DNA of 64,000 nucleotides from Acidobacteriaceae bacterium (GCA_003156805.1 PMHV01000045.1:239-64238), one strand, 5' to 3'; shown: positions 42,729 through 52,025, counted from the stretch's first letter. Made by a program: numbers and translations. The notes: generated from the letters alone by a model not told the origin.

Positions 42729-43865
42729 ATGGGTTTGTCCTTAAGCGATCTGCTCAAACGAATGCTGGAGATGTCCGGCAGCGATCTCCACATCACTACC
42801 AATTCGCCGCCGCAGATTCGCGTACACGGCCATTTGAATCCGCTCGATCTGCCGCAGATGACGCCGGCCGAAACCAAGCAACTGGCCTACAGCGTCATGA
42901 CCGATTCGCAGAAGCACCGTTTCGAGGAAAGCCTCGAACTCGACTTCTCGTTCGGTCTGAAGGGCCTGGCCCGCTTCCGCGCCAACGTGTTCAATCAGCG
43001 CGGCGCGACCGCTGCCGTCTTTCGTCTGATCCCCTTTGAGATCAAGTCCTTTAACCAGCTCGGCCTGCCGGCGGTGGTGAGCAAACTCTGCGACAAACCG
43101 CGCGGCCTGGTGCTGGTTACCGGTCCCACAGGATCGGGCAAGTCCACCACGCTGGCGGCCATGATCGACAAGATCAACAGCGAGCGCCACGACCACATTC
43201 TTACCATTGAGGATCCGATCGAATTCGTCCACATGAACAAGAATTGCCTGGTCAATCAGCGTGAGCTGCACGCCGATACCAAGAGCTTTACTGACGCCTT
43301 GCGCGCCGCGCTCCGCGAAGACCCGGACGTGGTGCTGATCGGCGAAATGCGCGATTTGGAGACGATCGAGTCAGCGCTGCGCATCGCCGAAACCGGACAC
43401 TTGACCTTCGGAACGCTGCACACCAACTCGACTATCTCCACGATCAACCGCATCATCGACGTGTTTCCCGCGCACCAGCAGCCGCAAATCCGCGCGCAGC
43501 TTTCGCTGGTGCTGGAAGGCATTTTGTGCCAAACCCTGCTGCCCAAGATCGATGGCAGAGGCCGCGCCATGGTGATGGAGATCATGGTGCCCAATCCGGC
43601 GATTCGCAACCTGATTCGCGAGGACAAGATCCATCAGATCTACTCCTCGATGCAGGCTGGGCAGGACAAGTTTGGCATGCAAACCTTCAACCAGGCGCTG
43701 GCCACCTCCTATTTCCAGAAACAGATTTCGCTTGAGGTCGCCATGCAACGGTCGAGTAATCAGGATGAGTTGCAGGAAATGATCAACCGTGGCGCAAGCC
43801 TCGCGAACCGGCCCACCACGGCTGGAACTACATTGGCGCGAGGAGCAGCGCCGGCGAAACGCTAG
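42729..43865 (+). CDS. pilT: Type IV pilus retraction ATPase PilT
   Basis: PilT powers pilus retraction and twitching motility. The 378-residue protein starts with LLKRMLEMSGSDLHITTNSP, has Walker A near residue 132 (GPTGSGKSTTLAAMID), Walker B (LIGEMRDLETIESAL), and the C-terminal AIRNLIRE motif that distinguishes PilT and is needed for retraction. A low-complexity Thr/Ala tail follows. It lies 29 bp after pilB. Confidence 0.95.
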   Translation: MGLSLSDLLKRMLEMSGSDLHITTNSPPQIRVHGHLNPLDLPQMTPAETKQLAYSVMTDSQKHRFEESLELDFSFGLKGLARFRANVFNQRGATAAVFRLIPFEIKSFNQLGLPAVVSKLCDKPRGLVLVTGPTGSGKSTTLAAMIDKINSERHDHILTIEDPIEFVHMNKNCLVNQRELHADTKSFTDALRAALREDPDVVLIGEMRDLETIESALRIAETGHLTFGTLHTNSTISTINRIIDVFPAHQQPQIRAQLSLVLEGILCQTLLPKIDGRGRAMVMEIMVPNPAIRNLIREDKIHQIYSSMQAGQDKFGMQTFNQALATSYFQKQISLEVAMQRSSNQDELQEMINRGASLANRPTTAGTTLARGAAPAKR

Positions 43866-43973
43866 CGGTTTTGAAGCACATCGCGTCCGGCGGCGCCGCG
43901 ATGAGCAGGGAACTGCGGGATCAGCCGCCAGGGATTTGCTGAATCAGCACGACAGTGAGGAGAGGTCAATACC

Positions 43974-45182
43974 ATGCCAGTTTTCACATTTTCGGGCAAG
44001 GACGCCGGCGGACAAAAGATCTCCGGTGAGCGGAATGCCGCCAACAAACAAGTGCTGTCGCAGCAGTTGCGGCGCGAGCGGATCACTCCGGGGGCGATCC
44101 GGGAAAAGGGCAAGGAGTTTGCCATGCCCACGTTCGGTTCGGGCAAGGTCAACACCAAGGACATCGCCATTTTCTTCCGCCAGTTCTCGGTCATGATCGA
44201 TGCCGGTCTGCCGCTGGTGCAATGTCTGGAAATCCTGGCGGCAAACCAGGAGAACCAGGCATTTCAGAAGACGCTCAACGGGGTGCGGACCACGGTGGAA
44301 GGCGGCGCGACCCTGGCCAACGCCATGCGTCAATACCCCAACGTTTTCGATGACCTTACCACCAACATGATCGAAGCGGGCGAAACCGGCGGTATTCTCG
44401 ACATTATTCTGCAACGGCTTGCGACCTATGTGGAAAAGGCCGTTCGCCTCAGATCGGCGGTGAAATCGGCGTTGATCTATCCCGTTGCGGTTGTGTCGAT
44501 TGCTGGTTTGATCGTGGGCGCCCTGCTCAAATGGGTGGTGCCGATTTTCGCCAACCTGTTCGCGGGCCTCAACGTGGCTCTGCCTCTTCCCACTCGCATT
44601 GTCATGGGCCTGAGCTCGTTTGTGCAGAATTTCTGGTGGCTGGCCCTGGGAGGGAGCATCGGTCTGGTGTTCGGCATCAAGCAGATTCGCAAGCATCCCC
44701 GCGGGCGCTATTACTTCGACAAGATGCTGCTGAAGCTGCCCGTCGTCGGGCCGCTGCTGCGCAAGATCGCCGTGGGCCGGTTCACCCGTACTCTGGGAAC
44801 CCTGATTACTTCGGGTGTTCCCATTCTCGAAGGCCTGGCCATCACCGCCAAGACTTCCGGCAACGCGGTGCTGGAAGAAGCCCTGATGAAAGTGCGGAAA
44901 GCCATTGAAGAAGGCCGCACCATCGTGGATCCGCTGAGAGAATGCGGCGTATTTCCCAACATGGTGACGCAGATGATCGGGGTGGGTGAAGCCACCGGCG
45001 CCATGGACAACATGCTGCAGAAGATTGCCGACTTCTACGAAGAAGAAGTCGATGCGGCCACCAAAGACATGCTGGCCATGCTGGAACCCGTCATTATCGG
45101 CGTGCTGGGAGTGGTGATCGGCGGCATCGTGATCTCGCTCTACATGCCATTGTTCGCCATGATCGCCAAGCTGGCTGGCTAA
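43974..45182 (+). CDS. pilC: Type IV pilus inner-membrane platform protein PilC
   Basis: PilC is the integral membrane platform on which PilB and PilT act. The 402-residue protein has two copies of the T2SSF domain (IAIFFRQFSVMIDAGLPLVQ and VGRFTRTLGTLITSGVPILE), each followed by NMIEAGETGG or MIGVGEATGA, and three membrane helices near residues 165-185, 215-235 and 375-395. The ribosome binding site is GAGGAGAGG. It completes the PilB-PilT-PilC engine; no pilin gene is in the window. Confidence 0.94.
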   Translation: MPVFTFSGKDAGGQKISGERNAANKQVLSQQLRRERITPGAIREKGKEFAMPTFGSGKVNTKDIAIFFRQFSVMIDAGLPLVQCLEILAANQENQAFQKTLNGVRTTVEGGATLANAMRQYPNVFDDLTTNMIEAGETGGILDIILQRLATYVEKAVRLRSAVKSALIYPVAVVSIAGLIVGALLKWVVPIFANLFAGLNVALPLPTRIVMGLSSFVQNFWWLALGGSIGLVFGIKQIRKHPRGRYYFDKMLLKLPVVGPLLRKIAVGRFTRTLGTLITSGVPILEGLAITAKTSGNAVLEEALMKVRKAIEEGRTIVDPLRECGVFPNMVTQMIGVGEATGAMDNMLQKIADFYEEEVDAATKDMLAMLEPVIIGVLGVVIGGIVISLYMPLFAMIAKLAG

Positions 45183-45310
45183 GAAAACAATCTGCCGGAA
45201 GGCTGTCCACGCCTGCGTGGGCGGCCGCCGGCCTCGAAAGAACCTGTCGTCCAGCGGCAGGTGAAGATCTGGTCCGGCGCAAGAAATCTTCGGGGCGTCA
45301 GTTCTTCGGG

Positions 45311-47041
45311 ATGATCGGGGCCTCAATGCAATCGACGTTTGACGATCGGAATTGGCTGGCCTGGCTGGTCAAGGTACGGATCCTGATCCTGACGTTCCTG
45401 CTCGGCATCCAACTCGCCGTTGCGTATTTGGCTCCGACACCACTTCCCCTGCGCCTTTTCGTCAGCACTATCCTCTTGTGGTACACGGTTTCGTTGTTCT
45501 ACGTGCTTCTGCTTTCTTTCTGGCAAGAGCATCGCCTGCAGGCCACGTTGCAGGTGGTCACCGATCTGGTGTTGGTCAGTCTGGTGGTGCACGAAACTGG
45601 AGGCTGGGATAGTTCGCTGAACTTCCTGTATCCGCTGGTGATCATCGTGGCCAGCATTCTGCTGCCGCGCATCTGGGCGTATCTGGTCGCGGCCCTGGCC
45701 TTCATTCTGTACGGCACGGTCCTGGAGTTGAACTACTACGGAGTAGTGCGCTCCTACTGCACCACCCATCCCGGACTCAAAGCGCTGCAGGCGATCATCC
45801 TCGTAAACCTGTTTGCCTTCCTCGCCGTGGCCTATCTGGCGGGGCTGCTGGCGGCCAAGCTGCGCCAGGCGGGCGTGCAATTGAAGCACGCCAGCGGAGC
45901 GCTGGAAAACCTGCAGGTTCTGCACGAGAACATCATTCAATCTATCAGCAGCGGACTGATCACGACCGGCCTCGACGGGCGCATCACTCTCATCAACAAC
46001 GCTGCGCAGAAACTGTTGGAGCGGAACTCCGACCAAATACTGGGCACCCCGGTTGCGGATCTGTTTCTCGATGCTCTGCCGAACGTTGAGTCTGCGCAAG
46101 CGCACGGGGAAGTCCGCTTCGATACGCCGAAAAGCTTTCGCAAAACCTGCCGCGTAAGAGTGGCTGCCCTCAGCGTGCCCGAGCGCGGTGTTCTCGGCTA
46201 TGTCTATGCGCTGGACGATCTTACCGAAATCCGGCGACTGGAGCGGGAAGTCCGCATGCAGGACCGTCTGGCTGCGGTCGGGCGCCTGGCTGCAGCCATC
46301 GCTCACGAGATTCGCAATCCGCTGACTTCCATTGCCGGCTCGGTCAGCATGCTGGCCGGCGCACCGGAACTGGGCGACGAACATCGCCGCCTGCTCGAGA
46401 TCGTCACCCGCGAATCGCAGCGTCTGAACGCCATCATCACCGACTTTCTGGCTTACTCCCGCAACAAGCAATATCACTTCGACAAAGCCGATCTTGTGCA
46501 CTTGCTGGAAGACACGCTCACACTGATGCAGCATCGCATGACGGCGGAAGACACCGGCATCATCATCGACCGCCGGTTTTCGGTTCGTGAGGCCTGGACG
46601 CTCGCCGACGGCGACAAGATCAAGCAGGTATTTTGGAACTTCTGCGAAAACGCGGTCCGCGCCATGCGCCACGGAGGCACTCTGACGGTGGCCCTCGAAT
46701 CCCTGGGAGACGACTGGCAGGTGAGCTTTACCGACACCGGAACAGGCATGTCGCCACAGCAAACAGAAAAGATCTTCGAGCCGTTCCAATCGAACTTCGA
46801 GGGCGGCACCGGACTTGGGTTGGCCATCGTTTATCAGATTACGCAAGCCCATGAAGGCAAGGTCTGGGCACGGTCCAAACAGGGCCAGGGTACGACTTTT
46901 GTTTTGCGGCTGCGGCGGCTTGACACGGAGAAATCGTCCTCCACGCCAGCCGGGCGAGGCGGCAGCGTCGCTTTGACGCTCCAGGCCGCCTCCGCAGGCC
47001 AACTTGCGGCAGTGGCGTCGGGAGGGAGGGCCCGTGGCTAA
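45311..47041 (+). CDS. pilS: PilS-like membrane sensor histidine kinase
   Basis: The 576-residue kinase has about six N-terminal membrane helices (residues 20-190), a PAS domain (SISSGLITTGLDGRITLINN), HisKA with the phospho-His in AAIAHEIRNPLTSIAGS, and HATPase (FWNFCENAVRAM, FTDTGTGMSP, GGTGLGLAIVYQIT). PilS senses pilin or envelope state and controls PilR. The direct sequence pilC, pilS, pilR supports the name. Its stop overlaps the pilR start by eight bases. Confidence 0.9.
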   Translation: MIGASMQSTFDDRNWLAWLVKVRILILTFLLGIQLAVAYLAPTPLPLRLFVSTILLWYTVSLFYVLLLSFWQEHRLQATLQVVTDLVLVSLVVHETGGWDSSLNFLYPLVIIVASILLPRIWAYLVAALAFILYGTVLELNYYGVVRSYCTTHPGLKALQAIILVNLFAFLAVAYLAGLLAAKLRQAGVQLKHASGALENLQVLHENIIQSISSGLITTGLDGRITLINNAAQKLLERNSDQILGTPVADLFLDALPNVESAQAHGEVRFDTPKSFRKTCRVRVAALSVPERGVLGYVYALDDLTEIRRLEREVRMQDRLAAVGRLAAAIAHEIRNPLTSIAGSVSMLAGAPELGDEHRRLLEIVTRESQRLNAIITDFLAYSRNKQYHFDKADLVHLLEDTLTLMQHRMTAEDTGIIIDRRFSVREAWTLADGDKIKQVFWNFCENAVRAMRHGGTLTVALESLGDDWQVSFTDTGTGMSPQQTEKIFEPFQSNFEGGTGLGLAIVYQITQAHEGKVWARSKQGQGTTFVLRLRRLDTEKSSSTPAGRGGSVALTLQAASAGQLAAVASGGRARG

Positions 47042-48428
47042 CATTCTGGTTTGCGACGACGAGCGCTCCATCTGCGAAATGCTCGATATTGCCCTGCGCC
47101 GCGACGGGCACCGCGTGGAAACCGTGCAGTCGGGCCATGCCGCGAAGAACAAGATCGACGGTGCGCTCTACGACGTGATCGTCACCGATATCAAAATGCC
47201 GAACATCGACGGCATTGAAGTGCTGCGCCATGCGCATCGCGTCTCCCCGGATTCTCCGGTGATTCTGATTACCGCGGTGGACGACTACGAAGCCGCCGTG
47301 GAAGCGGTAAAAGCTGGCGGCGCGTCCGACTACATCCGCAAAAGTCCCGGCCTGGTGGATGAGATTAAGCTGGCCATCAATCGCGTCCTCGAAAAGCTGG
47401 TTCTTAGCAAGCAGAACTTTGCCTTGCGCCGGGATGCTGCAACCCGCAACTCGCTCGACAACATCATCGGTTCCAGTCCCGCCATGGAGAAGCTGAAGCA
47501 GACGGTCCGCACCGTCGCTTCCACCGCCAGCACTGTGCTGATCAATGGCGAAAGCGGAACCGGCAAGGAACTCGTCGCCCGGGCGGTGCATATTTGCTCG
47601 CCGCGCGCAACCGAGCCGTTTGTGTCGGTGAACTGCGGCGCGTTCCCGGAAACACTTCTGGAAAGCGAACTCTTCGGTTATTTGAAAGGTGCTTTCACCG
47701 GTGCAAACCAGAATAAGCGCGGGCTGTTTGAAGTGGCCGGCGGCGGCACCATCTTCCTCGATGAAATCAGTGAAATGACGCTGGCCATGCAGGTGAAACT
47801 CCTCCGCGTATTGCAGGAACGCACTGTACGGCCCGTCGGCGGCACCAGCGAAATCTCCATTGATGTGCGGGTCATCGCCGCCACCAACCGCAATCTCGAC
47901 AAAGCGGTCGCCGAAAATCTTTTTCGCGAAGATCTCTACTACCGGCTCAACGTGATCCCGGTGCGCGTCCCGCCGCTGCGCGAGCGGCCGGAGGATATTC
48001 CGCTGCTGGCGAATCACTTCCTCAAGAAATACGCGGCGGCCGCAAGCCGCAGCATCCTGCGTCTCGAAAAGGATTCGCTGCAAGCTCTTTGCGGCTACGA
48101 GTGGCCTGGCAATGTCCGCCAACTGGAGAACACGATCGAGCGCGCCGTGGCCCTCGAAACTACCGACGAGCTGCACCTGGAACTGCCCGCGGAACGGCCC
48201 AAAGCCCGCGCCGCCGCAGCAGCGGCCGGCGCTGGTTCCACTTTGTCTGAAAGCGGCAGTGCGGTTTTACCCGAAGGCATGGGCATGGAGAGTTATGTCG
48301 CCAACATCGAGCGCTCGCTGCTGCAGAATGCGCTCGAATGTTCCAACGGTGTGCAGACCAAAGCGGCCGACTTGCTGGGAATTTCTTACCGCTCGTTCCG
48401 GCACTTGATGAAGAAGTATGAGCTGTAG
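47034..48428 (+). CDS. pilR: PilR-like sigma-54-dependent response regulator
   Basis: The 464-residue protein has a receiver domain (ILVCDDERSICEML; phospho-Asp in VIVTDIKMPNIDG), an AAA+ domain with Walker A NGESGTGKELVARA, an intact GAFTGA loop (YLKGAFTGANQ), FLDEISEMTLAMQVKLL and GYEWPGNVRQLENTI, and a Fis HTH (GVQTKAADLLGISYRSFRHL). It should activate sigma-54 promoters, classically that of the pilin gene. The start is the GTG at 47034, directly after GGGAGGGAGGGCCC. The intact loop contrasts with the NtrX-like protein at 35063. Confidence 0.92.
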   Translation: MANILVCDDERSICEMLDIALRRDGHRVETVQSGHAAKNKIDGALYDVIVTDIKMPNIDGIEVLRHAHRVSPDSPVILITAVDDYEAAVEAVKAGGASDYIRKSPGLVDEIKLAINRVLEKLVLSKQNFALRRDAATRNSLDNIIGSSPAMEKLKQTVRTVASTASTVLINGESGTGKELVARAVHICSPRATEPFVSVNCGAFPETLLESELFGYLKGAFTGANQNKRGLFEVAGGGTIFLDEISEMTLAMQVKLLRVLQERTVRPVGGTSEISIDVRVIAATNRNLDKAVAENLFREDLYYRLNVIPVRVPPLRERPEDIPLLANHFLKKYAAAASRSILRLEKDSLQALCGYEWPGNVRQLENTIERAVALETTDELHLELPAERPKARAAAAAAGAGSTLSESGSAVLPEGMGMESYVANIERSLLQNALECSNGVQTKAADLLGISYRSFRHLMKKYEL

Positions 48429-48473
48429 CTGTCCGCTCTCGGCCATCCGCTAACACCCGGAATGTGCCCGGCC

Positions 48474-48508
48474 GATGTCCGAGGTCCGAGGTCTAAGGTC
48501 CGAGGTCT
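48474..48508. repeat. Heptamer tandem repeat at the 3' end of the TPR gene
   Basis: Five exact units: GATGTCC, GAGGTCC, GAGGTCT, AAGGTCC, GAGGTCT, the same word family as 33261, 34951 and 61331. It runs into the stop codon of the minus-strand TPR gene. Confidence 0.8.
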
Positions 48509-48857
48509 AGCTCTTCTTCAATTGCTGCTTCCACCCCAAAATCCTTGCCTTGTTTGCTTCCGCTTCCGCCTCCGGAATCATCCCCTTTTTCTGGTACAAC
48601 ATCGAGAGACTGGTGTGCGCGAGAACGTCATCCGGGTCCAGTTCGGCGATTCGTTGTGCAACTTCGATCGCCTCATCGTAGCGCTGCAGATCCTGCAGCG
48701 CGCGCGCCAGTCCGTGCATAGCTTCGGTGAATGTCGGATCTGCAGCCAGTGACTCGCGATACGCGGCAACTGCCGGTTCCAGTTTTCCATCCGCCATCAA
48801 ATCAAGCGCGGCATAGTAGTGGTCTTCGGCCTTCTGGCGGGCATCTGCATCGGACAT
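48507..48857 (-). CDS. Small tetratricopeptide-repeat protein
   Basis: A 116-residue protein that is almost wholly TPR: AEDHYYAALDLMADGKLEPAV, YRESLAADPTFTEAMHGLAR, LQRYDEAIEVAQRIAELDPD and VLAHTSLSMLYQKKGMIPEA give about three repeats. It has no signal peptide and should bind a protein partner. The partner is unknown. It is divergent from the 83-residue gene at 48892 with only 34 bp between starts, so the two may share a control region. Confidence 0.85.
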   Translation of the reverse strand: MSDADARQKAEDHYYAALDLMADGKLEPAVAAYRESLAADPTFTEAMHGLARALQDLQRYDEAIEVAQRIAELDPDDVLAHTSLSMLYQKKGMIPEAEAEANKARILGWKQQLKKS

Positions 48858-48891
48858 GGAAGGAAGTTCCTGGCGGAGAGAGGATTCTAAC

Positions 48892-49143
48892 ATGGGTTAT
48901 TATGATGCCATGCGCTACACGCTTCGCTTTCTCTGGAACGCGACCAAAGGCCATCGCCTGGCTCCGTGGCGCAGCCCGTATTTGTTGTGGCGGATCGAAA
49001 CCTATTGCGGCGTGAAGATGACGCAGATTGGCTTTCTGGAATTCTGGGAGTTCGCCCTGCGGGAGAGAGCCAATCTCTGGCGCTTTCTGAAGTGGACGGC
49101 CGAGATGGAGCGCTACGTCCATCCCAAGGCGAAGAGTTCATAA
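48892..49143 (+). CDS. Hypothetical 83-residue protein
   Basis: A small basic, Trp/Tyr-rich protein beginning MGYYDAMRYTLRFLWNATKG and containing WRSPYLLWRIETYCGVK and FLEFWEFALRERANLWRFLKW. AGAGAGGA precedes the ATG at a good distance. It looks like a compact helical fold conserved among relatives, but I do not recognise it. Confidence 0.72.
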   Translation: MGYYDAMRYTLRFLWNATKGHRLAPWRSPYLLWRIETYCGVKMTQIGFLEFWEFALRERANLWRFLKWTAEMERYVHPKAKSS

Positions 49144-49168
49144 AGGCTTGCACGCTTTCGTCGAGTCG

Positions 49169-49726
49169 CTACCGCGCCAGCCGCCGCGTCCAGTCCACCA
49201 GGTTCTGCAAGAGTTGCTGAATCAGTTTCTTCGAAGCCTCGTCGATAAGGTTGCCGCTCGCGTCGAACTTTTCGTGCGCTTTTGCGATCATCACCTCGGG
49301 TTGGTTGACTGTGTGCATGTTCAGAAACGTCAGCAGAGGCCGCAGCAGCAGTTGTGCCCGTGCAGTGCCTAGAAGTCCCGGCGACGCACCCATGATGGCT
49401 ACCGGTTTGTCATTCCACGAATTGTCGCCATAAGGACGCGATGCCCAATCGATGGCGTTTTTCAGAACGCCGGGCAGGTTGTAGCTGTACTCCGGGGTCG
49501 CGAACAGAATCGCGTCTGCGGCGCGAATGCGCCGCTTGAAATCGGTAACGATCGCGGGCGGAGTCAGTTCCTGGTCCTGGTTGAACAGCGGAATACCCTG
49601 CAAATCGAAGATCTCGATCTTCGCGTCTTCGGGAACAAGCTGTTGCGCCGCTCGCAGCGCCATGCGGTTATACGAGGCCTGCCGCAAACTTCCGGCAATG
49701 CCGAGAATGGTCAGGGAAGAGCTCAT
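49169..49726 (-). CDS. NADPH-dependent FMN reductase
   Basis: A 185-residue flavodoxin-like enzyme. LTILGIAGSLRQASYNRMAL provides the FMN phosphate loop and FATPEYSYNLPGVLKNAIDW the isoalloxazine-binding region, both typical of the FMN reductase/chromate and azo-reductase (ChrR-like) family. GGATCGAAGACG precedes the ATG at 49726. It reduces FMN or quinones with NAD(P)H and may protect from oxidative stress. The gene is convergent with the 83-residue gene. Confidence 0.9.
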   Translation of the reverse strand: MSSSLTILGIAGSLRQASYNRMALRAAQQLVPEDAKIEIFDLQGIPLFNQDQELTPPAIVTDFKRRIRAADAILFATPEYSYNLPGVLKNAIDWASRPYGDNSWNDKPVAIMGASPGLLGTARAQLLLRPLLTFLNMHTVNQPEVMIAKAHEKFDASGNLIDEASKKLIQQLLQNLVDWTRRLAR

Positions 49727-49847
49727 CGTCTTCGATCCTTTGCTAAGAACTTCTTGAGGGCTTCTGTTTCGATTCCGCAAGTTGCCAGGGGGTGCAAGTT
49801 TTGTGCGCCGTATCAGCGTCAAATCGAATCTTTCTGTCCCGCGTTAC

Positions 49848-49882
49848 ACTGGCAACTGGCCACTAATCATTGGCAACTGGTC
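49848..49882. repeat. Heptamer tandem repeat just before the MoaD-MoaE start
   Basis: Five 7-bp units: ACTGGCA, ACTGGCC, ACTAATC, ATTGGCA, ACTGGTC. The ATG of the next gene is at 49885, two bases after the array, so it takes the place of a normal ribosome binding site. Confidence 0.65.
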
Positions 49883-49884
49883 CT

Positions 49885-50601
49885 ATGCGCGTGCGCATTC
49901 TCTTTTTCGGCGTGTTGAAAGATCTCGCGGGAAAATCCAGCGACTGGATTGAGTTGCGTGAAAACGCATCAGTCGGCGATGTGCTGGCTCATTATGTGTC
50001 GCTGGATCCACGCCTGAAAGAATCGCTGCCCTCGATCGCGGTGGCGGTGAATCAGCAGTATGCAGGAGCGGAGACCAAACTGAAGCCGGACGATGAGGTC
50101 GCGTTGCTGCCGCCGGTAAGCGGCGGATCGGGAAAAGCCGCGGGAGGTGCAGCCCGTTCCTCCCTCGTCCGCTATCGCATCGACACGCAGAGCGTCCTGG
50201 CCAGCCTCAAGCGCGGCGAGGATGGTGCGGCCGTGGTCTTCGAGGGGGTGGTCCGCAACCAGACTCGTGGCCGCAGGACGCTCTATCTCGACTATGAGGC
50301 CTATGAGGAAATGGCGCTGCGGCAGATGGAGGGCCTGGCCGAGCAGGCGCTGCAACAGTTCCAAATCCGCGATGTTGCCATCGTGCACCGCCTGGGACGC
50401 CTGGAGATCGGTGAAACCAGCGTCTTGATCGTAGTGGCCGCTGCCCATCGCGCCGCCGCCTTCGACGCTTGTCGCTGGCTGATCGACACCCTCAAACGCG
50501 CTGTCCCCATCTGGAAGAAAGAACATTTCGAAGACGGCGCCGTCTGGGCCGACGGCGAGCCGTTCCCCGCCGAAATTCCCCGGCCCAAGGCAGCCCCATA
50601 G
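49885..50601 (+). CDS. MoaD-MoaE fusion (molybdopterin synthase)
   Basis: Molybdopterin synthase adds sulfur to cyclic pyranopterin monophosphate. Residues 1-81 are a ubiquitin-like MoaD (ILFFGVLKDLAGKSSDWIEL to EVALLPPVSGG), and residues of about 95-238 are MoaE (AAVVFEGVVRNQTRGRRTLY, EAYEEMALRQME, VAIVHRLGRLEIGE, VPIWKKEHFEDGAVW). The Gly80-Gly81 that must be a free C-terminus for thiocarboxylation is internal, joined to MoaE by a short Gly/Ala linker. A similar fusion in Mycobacterium (MoaX) is cleaved after this diglycine. The same is inferred here. No other moa gene is nearby. Confidence 0.93.
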   Translation: MRVRILFFGVLKDLAGKSSDWIELRENASVGDVLAHYVSLDPRLKESLPSIAVAVNQQYAGAETKLKPDDEVALLPPVSGGSGKAAGGAARSSLVRYRIDTQSVLASLKRGEDGAAVVFEGVVRNQTRGRRTLYLDYEAYEEMALRQMEGLAEQALQQFQIRDVAIVHRLGRLEIGETSVLIVVAAAHRAAAFDACRWLIDTLKRAVPIWKKEHFEDGAVWADGEPFPAEIPRPKAAP

Positions 50602-50781
50602 CGGGCCCTGCATCTAAGTGAGCGATGTGCCGCGTGTTTTGTGGCCGGCACTTCTTCGCGATCTCAGCAATTGGACAGATTTCGTTGGCAGACTGGGCAG
50701 ACTGGGTGACTTTACCTTGGGCGTTGGGCCAGCATGTGCCGCGAGGGCTGCTCTGCCGCGAAGGTATACTTCTTTTGCCGA

Positions 50782-51711
50782 ATGAGAAAATCCGCAACGC
50801 TGGTTCCGCTGGTCTTGCTTTGCGCCCTGGCTTACGCGCAGCAGAGTCCTCCATCTTCCGGACCGGCCACCACCCTCAAAGTCGACGTCAGACTGGTCAA
50901 CGTCTATGTGACGGTCTCCGACGCCCACGGGGCGCCGGTTGGGGGTCTCAAGAAGGAAAACTTCACCCTGCAGGAAGATGGCCGCGATCAAAAGATCGCT
51001 GTGTTCGACAAAGAATCTGCCCTGCCGCTTTCCATCGCGCTGGCGGTGGACACGAGCTTGAGCACGCGTCACGATCTGCCGTTGGAACTGGCCTCAGCCA
51101 AGCGCTTTGCCCACGCCATTCTGCGGCCCATCGACGCGCTTTCGGTCTACGGTTTCAACGAAATCGTACACCAGTCCGTGGGTTTCACTTCTGACCTCAA
51201 ACGCATCGACGAGGGCATCGATCACATCCGTCTGGGCGCGGCTACGGCGCTCTACGACGCGATTTATGTTACCTCCCGATCACTAGACCGCCGCCAGGGA
51301 CGCAAAATCATCGTGCTGATTACCGATGGCGGCGACACCGTCAGCAAGGTAGATTACAAAGAAGCCCTGCGCGCTGCCGAAGAGGCCGAAGCGCTGGTCT
51401 ACAGCATCATCATTGTCCCCATCGAGAGCAGCGCCGGACGAGAAACCGGGGGCGAACACGCCCTGATCCAGCTCTCCGAAGACACCGGCGGAAAGTATTA
51501 CTATGCGACCTCGATGGCGCAGCTCGACGATGCCTTCCGCAAGATCAGCGACGAGCTCCGCACTCAGTATCTGCTGGCTTACTATCCCTCGCAGCGCACA
51601 TCGTTCTCCGACTTTCGCAGGATTCAGGTCGGCATCGCTGGCGTGGCGGATTCCGCAGCGTATCGAGTGCGGCATCGAGCGGGGTACTACACCGTCAAGT
51701 CGGACTTTTGA
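50782..51711 (+). CDS. Exported VWA protein of the acidobacterial type
   Basis: A 309-residue protein with a signal peptide (TLVPLVLLCALAYAQ), the LKVDVRLVNVYVTVSDAHG and FTLQEDGRDQKI segments typical of the VWFA-related Acidobacterial domain, and a von Willebrand A fold with the MIDAS start AVDTSLSTRHD and IVLITDGGDTVS. These proteins occur in many copies in Acidobacteriota genomes. They are thought to bind proteins or metal at the cell surface or in the periplasm, but specific roles are unknown. Confidence 0.92.
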   Translation: MRKSATLVPLVLLCALAYAQQSPPSSGPATTLKVDVRLVNVYVTVSDAHGAPVGGLKKENFTLQEDGRDQKIAVFDKESALPLSIALAVDTSLSTRHDLPLELASAKRFAHAILRPIDALSVYGFNEIVHQSVGFTSDLKRIDEGIDHIRLGAATALYDAIYVTSRSLDRRQGRKIIVLITDGGDTVSKVDYKEALRAAEEAEALVYSIIIVPIESSAGRETGGEHALIQLSEDTGGKYYYATSMAQLDDAFRKISDELRTQYLLAYYPSQRTSFSDFRRIQVGIAGVADSAAYRVRHRAGYYTVKSDF

Positions 51712-52025
51712 TTGATTCACTGATGCGGACGATTTCATTTATCTACATCGAAGATATGAGATCCCGTATCGCCGCGAGGTGAAATGCTCAATGGTATGGC
51801 GCAAGGCGACTGAGAACACCATGGCTGATGATCGGGCGCCGCGGTTCTCGGCTGGCGAACATGTTGGCCTGTATAATCGCCGGTACTCGCCCAATCGTGA
51901 GCTTCAGTCAGTTCAAGCTAGCCTCGGCTTGCGAGCAGCGCTGCATCGGTAGGTCTTCGATCGGGAGCTTCGTGGCATTGATGGATTTCATGGGTGGGAC
52001 AAACATGCTAGAAGGAAGGTGCAGT
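51712..52025. other. 314-bp stretch upstream of the TonB receptor
   Basis: The receptor frame is open back to 51828, but its first 66 codons look unlike protein, with no ribosome binding site before any earlier start. I therefore regard this as non-coding leader. I see no riboswitch fold or clear promoter pair in it. Confidence 0.45.

Noticed and set aside
43944-45326. 460-codon minus-strand frame opposite pilC
   Set aside because: Antisense shadow with low-complexity His/Gln-rich sequence.
45323-47152. 609-codon minus-strand frame opposite the PilS-like kinase
   Set aside because: The kinase on the plus strand has all its motifs and fits the operon; the reverse frame has none.
51828-52025. 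N-terminal extension of the TonB receptor
   Set aside because: The signal peptide and a strong ribosome binding site belong to the ATG at 52026; the earlier codons look like leader DNA.
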